Shown here: positions 6,014 through 8,251 of the stretch, in pieces
Position numbering within the stretch: position 1 is the first letter of the stretch
How the letters are laid out: every line of letters starts with the position of its first letter
Assembly (NCBI GenBank): GCA_002498605.1
Contig: DAHY01000023.1
Location: 26,388-34,638 of the forward strand
Origin: Methanomassiliicoccaceae archaeon UBA404
Lineage (GTDB): Archaea; Thermoplasmatota; Thermoplasmata; Methanomassiliicoccales; Methanomethylophilaceae
Length of the DNA stretch: 8,251 bases
Direction of reading: 5' to 3'
Program-made: the position numbers and the translations under genes
The notes under the pieces: model-generated
The model's input: only the letters and a program-made list of their open reading frames with translations
The model's database searches: none
Told to the model about the DNA's origin: nothing

Positions 6014-6036
6014 CCGCATCCGATAATACCGCATTC
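6007..6036 (+). repeat. Tandem 15-base repeat in the divergent promoter region
   Basis: GATAATACCGCATCC (6007-6021) is followed immediately by GATAATACCGCATTC (6022-6036), 14 of 15 bases identical and ending right at the ATG of the NrdG2-like gene. The first copy contains the likely TATA element; the second lies between it and the start codon. It may be a paired regulator site, a duplicated TATA element, or a neutral duplication. Confidence 0.6.
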
Positions 6037-6732
6037 ATGAAGATAGGGGGATTTATCAAAACGACTCTTTCCGATTGGGACGGAAAGGTTGCCTGTATGG
6101 TGTTTACGCCCGGTTGTAATTTTTCATGCCCGTTCTGTCATAATCCCCAACTTGTTGCCAATGAAACAGAACTGATTGATGAAACGGTTGTACTGAACTA
6201 TATGCGGGAAAACAACGATTTCCTTACCGGCGCGGTAATTTCCGGCGGGGAACCCACATTACACAACGATCTCTATGTGTTTTTGAAGGAAATCAAAAAA
6301 TTGGGTCTTGAAGTAAAATTGGATACCAACGGAAGCCGTCCCGATGTGTTGGACGATTTGATAGGTGCCAAAATGGTCGATTATGTCGCAATGGACGTTA
6401 AAGCGCCTCTTAATAAAGAAAAATACAGCATTGCCGCCGGTGTAGATGTTGATGTTGAAAAAATATCCGAAAGCATACGGATAATAAAGGAATCCGGAGT
6501 AAAATACGAATTCAGAACCACGGCGTACCCGGAGGCCGTGTCTGTCGACGACATCAAAGAAATAGCGGAATCGCTGAGAGGGGCCGAACGTTACTGCATT
6601 CAACAGTTCCGTCCGGACCTGACAATGTCTGCCGAAGCCTCCAAAACCAAACCCTATCCCGTAAAGACGCTGAGGGAAATGTACGACGGGGCCAAACCTT
6701 TCGTTAAAAAGGTTGTTATGAGAGGGATTTGA
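6037..6732 (+). CDS. nrdG: Anaerobic ribonucleoside-triphosphate reductase activating protein (NrdG2-type radical SAM)
   Basis: A 231-residue radical SAM protein. C27-x3-C31-x2-C34 (within TPGCNFSCPFCHNP) binds the [4Fe-4S] cluster that cleaves S-adenosylmethionine. SGGEPT (69-74) binds the SAM amino group, and further core motifs are KLDTNG (101-106) and YVAMDVKAP (122-130). Length and motifs match the short NrdG2 family, which installs a glycyl radical on the class III ribonucleotide reductase NrdD for DNA precursor synthesis without oxygen. NrdD is not in the window, so another glycyl-radical partner cannot be excluded. The start is ATG 6037; it is transcribed divergently from the acsV-like gene across a 72-base promoter region. 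Its stop abuts the stop of the convergent ALDH-like gene (TGATCA, 6730-6735). It shows a strictly anaerobic lifestyle rather than a link to acetyl-CoA synthesis. Confidence 0.87.
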   Translation: MKIGGFIKTTLSDWDGKVACMVFTPGCNFSCPFCHNPQLVANETELIDETVVLNYMRENNDFLTGAVISGGEPTLHNDLYVFLKEIKKLGLEVKLDTNGSRPDVLDDLIGAKMVDYVAMDVKAPLNKEKYSIAAGVDVDVEKISESIRIIKESGVKYEFRTTAYPEAVSVDDIKEIAESLRGAERYCIQQFRPDLTMSAEASKTKPYPVKTLREMYDGAKPFVKKVVMRGI

Positions 6733-8124
6733 TCAGACAACAAACCTCTCCATATTCAGACTTATGCCGGGCAACATTTCCTCGGTTCCTTTGTTTATGT
6801 TGATAAAAGGCGCCTCGGCAAATTCTTTGAATTTATTAATTACCTTGCTGTCACCGCAGAAAATAGAAGCAGACAGACCGCATTCGGTATTGATCAATTC
6901 TTCAAACATTGCCTCTTCATCCGGTACCGAAACCAAAGTCAGAATCGGTAAACCCGTATCATAATCGCCAAGTTCGCAATTATCCGCGGAAGCTTCCGCA
7001 AGAGTGGGGTTGACATAACACCCGCCATCAAGGAATTCCCCTCTGGCTCTGTCTCCTCCGAGAATAATTCTGTCCGAGTACTTTTCCATCAGTTTCTGGA
7101 ATTTTGTAAGGTCGTCTTTGGACATCAACGGGCCCACATCCGCCTTGAGCTCGGCGGGATCATCAACAACGAGAGCTTTCATGGATTCTTTCAGCGCGGA
7201 AATAAGATTGCTTTTTTCGGATTCGGTCACTATGACTTTCGAACAGGAGTACAGCCTCTGTCCCGCACTTCTGAAAGCGGATTCTACGATGCTTTCTGCG
7301 GCGGATTGCATATCGTCCGTCCTGTAAACCAAAATGGGATTCATGCCTTTTATTTCGCCTATGAAACGTAATTCATAATCTACGGGCAGGAACATCAGTT
7401 CGTCTATTCTTTCACCCCTCCCGGATGCGGCGATTCCTTTTACCGCGGGATCTTCGGTTAATTCTCTGTCTGTTTCGTAACTGTCCGACGTAAGTATGTT
7501 GAATACGCCGTTAGGCAAACCTGCCGTCTGAAGTATGTCGCTGAACATAAACATCGGCATAGGACATTTCATCGAAGGAAGGGCAATAACGGTGTTCCCT
7601 GCCGCCATCGCATACACGGCGGCCCCGGCAGGAGATGCCAGAGGCGAGTTGTGTTCGGAAATGATTCCCCAGATTCCGGGAGATTCTGCCTGTTCCGCCG
7701 TTGCACATGCGTCTTCCATGATTTCTATCAGACGTTCGGCTTCTTTGAGACAGTCTTCCATTATCATTCCGGTGCTGATCATAACACAGGCCGCGAGTTT
7801 ATATTTCCGAATCTTTACTTTTTCCAAAGCATCGGATATAAAGGCCGCACGCTCCGGGGTTTTCATTGATGACCAACTGTCAAAGGCTTTTTTTGCCGCT
7901 TCGACGGCATAAGAGACGGTTCCGTCCTCGGGACGTTGAAATTTACCGAAAATTATTGATTCGTCGATTGGACTGGTGAGTTGATAATCTATACCCGAGG
8001 CAACTTTCAAACCCCCTATGAAACTGGGGTATCCTGTTTTCTCGGTAGAAAGTATGACATCGAACTCTCTTGAGAAAAGTTTCTCATTTTCAGCGGTATG
8101 CATAACGCGGTCCGGTTCTGGCAT
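6733..8124 (-). CDS. ALDH-superfamily protein lacking the catalytic cysteine (probable pseudoenzyme)
   Basis: A 463-residue protein with the aldehyde dehydrogenase fold throughout. It is closest by eye to the pyrroline-5-carboxylate dehydrogenase/RocA branch: AGLPNGVFNILTS (201-213) and SAGQRLYSCSKVIV (286-299) match RocA-type AGLPxGVxNxVxG and GQKCSACSRVIV. The catalytic cysteine that follows GQ[KR] is Leu (L291); the nearby C294 aligns with the second, non-catalytic cysteine of RocA. The oxyanion Asn (N159) and the general-base Glu (E257 in GEIKGMNP) remain, but the cofactor-binding Lys is Leu (L182) and the ExFGP motif reads DTGLP (389-393). The C-terminus stops soon after NINKGT (442-447) and lacks the usual PFGGxKxSG. 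The reading frame is intact over its whole length, so this is unlikely to be a decaying pseudogene. It probably does not oxidise aldehydes; a regulatory, structural or different catalytic role is possible. The start could also be ATG 8103 (residue 8). Confidence 0.85.
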   Translation of the reverse strand: MPEPDRVMHTAENEKLFSREFDVILSTEKTGYPSFIGGLKVASGIDYQLTSPIDESIIFGKFQRPEDGTVSYAVEAAKKAFDSWSSMKTPERAAFISDALEKVKIRKYKLAACVMISTGMIMEDCLKEAERLIEIMEDACATAEQAESPGIWGIISEHNSPLASPAGAAVYAMAAGNTVIALPSMKCPMPMFMFSDILQTAGLPNGVFNILTSDSYETDRELTEDPAVKGIAASGRGERIDELMFLPVDYELRFIGEIKGMNPILVYRTDDMQSAAESIVESAFRSAGQRLYSCSKVIVTESEKSNLISALKESMKALVVDDPAELKADVGPLMSKDDLTKFQKLMEKYSDRIILGGDRARGEFLDGGCYVNPTLAEASADNCELGDYDTGLPILTLVSVPDEEAMFEELINTECGLSASIFCGDSKVINKFKEFAEAPFININKGTEEMLPGISLNMERFVV

Positions 8125-8142
8125 ATCCCTTGTAATGACTTG

Positions 8143-8156
8143 ACTATGTTAATCTT
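8143..8156 (-). promoter_or_regulatory. Possible TATA-like element of the ALDH-like gene
   Basis: Minus-strand AAGATTAACATAG is centred about 26 bases upstream of ATG 8124, the position expected for a leaderless archaeal transcript. AAGGG also lies three to seven bases before the ATG but is too close to be a good Shine-Dalgarno site. The 85 bases between this gene and the divergent tRNA hold both promoters. Confidence 0.3.
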
Positions 8157-8176
8157 TGTTCTATGCGTGCGCGAGC

Positions 8177-8186
8177 GTTATATACA
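8177..8186 (+). promoter_or_regulatory. TATA box of the tRNA-Val gene
   Basis: GTTATATACA includes the archaeal box A core TTATATA and is centred about 28 bases upstream of the mature tRNA 5' end at 8210. There is no convincing bacterial -35/-10 pair at suitable distance, which supports an archaeal host. Confidence 0.65.
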
Positions 8187-8209
8187 ATTATGATATTGGT
8201 CGGCATATC

Positions 8210-8251
8210 GGACTCGTGGTCTAGGGGTTATGACGTCGCCTTCACACGGCG
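8210..8251 (+). tRNA. tRNA-Val (anticodon CAC), 5' part, cut by window end
   Basis: The sequence follows tRNA numbering from position 1: acceptor strand GGACTCG (8210-8216), T8 and G9, D-stem GTC/GAC (8219-8221 and 8232-8234) with A14 at 8223, position 26 G, then anticodon stem TCGCC (8236-8240) and loop TTCACAC (8241-8247). T33 is at 8242 and the anticodon CAC at 8243-8245, reading valine GUG codons. The 3' half of the anticodon stem (GGCG, 8248-8251) is the last thing visible; the variable region, T arm and acceptor 3' strand lie outside. A Glu (TTC) reading was considered, but it breaks the 7-base loop and T33. Confidence 0.88.

Noticed and set aside
6733..8124. Functional CoA-acylating acetaldehyde dehydrogenase that would use the acetyl-CoA made by AcsB
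   Set aside because: Tempting by context, but the catalytic cysteine is Leu and the sequence resembles the RocA branch rather than CoA-acylating families. The gene is also in a separate transcription unit.
8210..8251. tRNA-Glu with anticodon TTC
   Set aside because: Reading TTC as anticodon puts C at position 33 and breaks the stem. Reading CAC gives T33, a 7-base loop and a stem of TCGCC with GGCG.
8210..8251. tRNA-anchored genomic island covering the window
   Set aside because: The tRNA 3' end, where integrases usually act, is outside the window. No integrase, direct repeat of the tRNA end or composition shift is visible.
1..8251. CRISPR array, insertion sequence or transposase
   Set aside because: No regularly spaced repeats, terminal inverted repeats or transposase motifs were seen; the only tandem repeat is the two-copy 15-base unit at 6007-6036.

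Overview
The window reads as archaeal chromosome, most likely from a methanogen-like member of the Thermoplasmata (a Methanomassiliicoccales relative is my best guess, moderate to low confidence). The signs are a tRNA gene with an AT-rich TATA element about 28 bases before its 5' end, first genes of transcription units that lack a Shine-Dalgarno sequence but have TATA-like stretches about 25 bases before the start codon, internal operon genes that do have Shine-Dalgarno sequences, a small zinc-ribbon protein of archaeal style, and an archaeal-type NrdG2 radical SAM activase. Eight protein genes and the start of one tRNA fill almost all of the window; there is no mobile element or CRISPR array and no gap over 100 bases.

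Layout. Positions 33-3682 (+ strand) form a tight unit: a zinc-ribbon/winged-helix-like protein, an 88-residue protein of unknown function, a protein with two ACT-like domains, and a 675-residue acetyl-CoA synthase (AcsB). Positions 3672-5964 (- strand) form a second unit converging on the first: a RACo-like reductive activator of corrinoid proteins (AcsV family) followed by a CooC/AcsF nickel-insertion ATPase. Divergent from it, 6037-6732 (+) encodes an anaerobic ribonucleotide reductase activase. Converging on that, 6733-8124 (-) encodes an aldehyde-dehydrogenase-fold protein. A tRNA-Val(CAC) begins at 8210 and runs off the end.

How it fits together. AcsB joins a methyl group, CO and CoA to make acetyl-CoA at a nickel-iron-sulfur A-cluster. 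CooC/AcsF proteins load nickel, and RACo proteins re-reduce the cobalt of corrinoid methyl donors. So the catalyst, its metal loader and its methyl-donor reactivase sit together, but the window holds no CO dehydrogenase, no CoFeSP subunits and no methyltransferase. AcsB is the long, three-domain bacterial type rather than the short archaeal CdhC. It keeps all six A-cluster cysteines, but three of four residues lining the CO-gating alcove appear changed to more polar ones. The activator lacks the middle region of classical RACo. The ALDH-like protein has lost the catalytic cysteine (Leu instead) and several cofactor residues, so it looks like an intact pseudoenzyme.

The most interesting candidate system is therefore a stand-alone or rewired acetyl-CoA synthase module, possibly governed by the ACT-domain and zinc-ribbon proteins encoded just upstream. 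Short perfect palindromes and a tandem repeat lie at the gene junctions.
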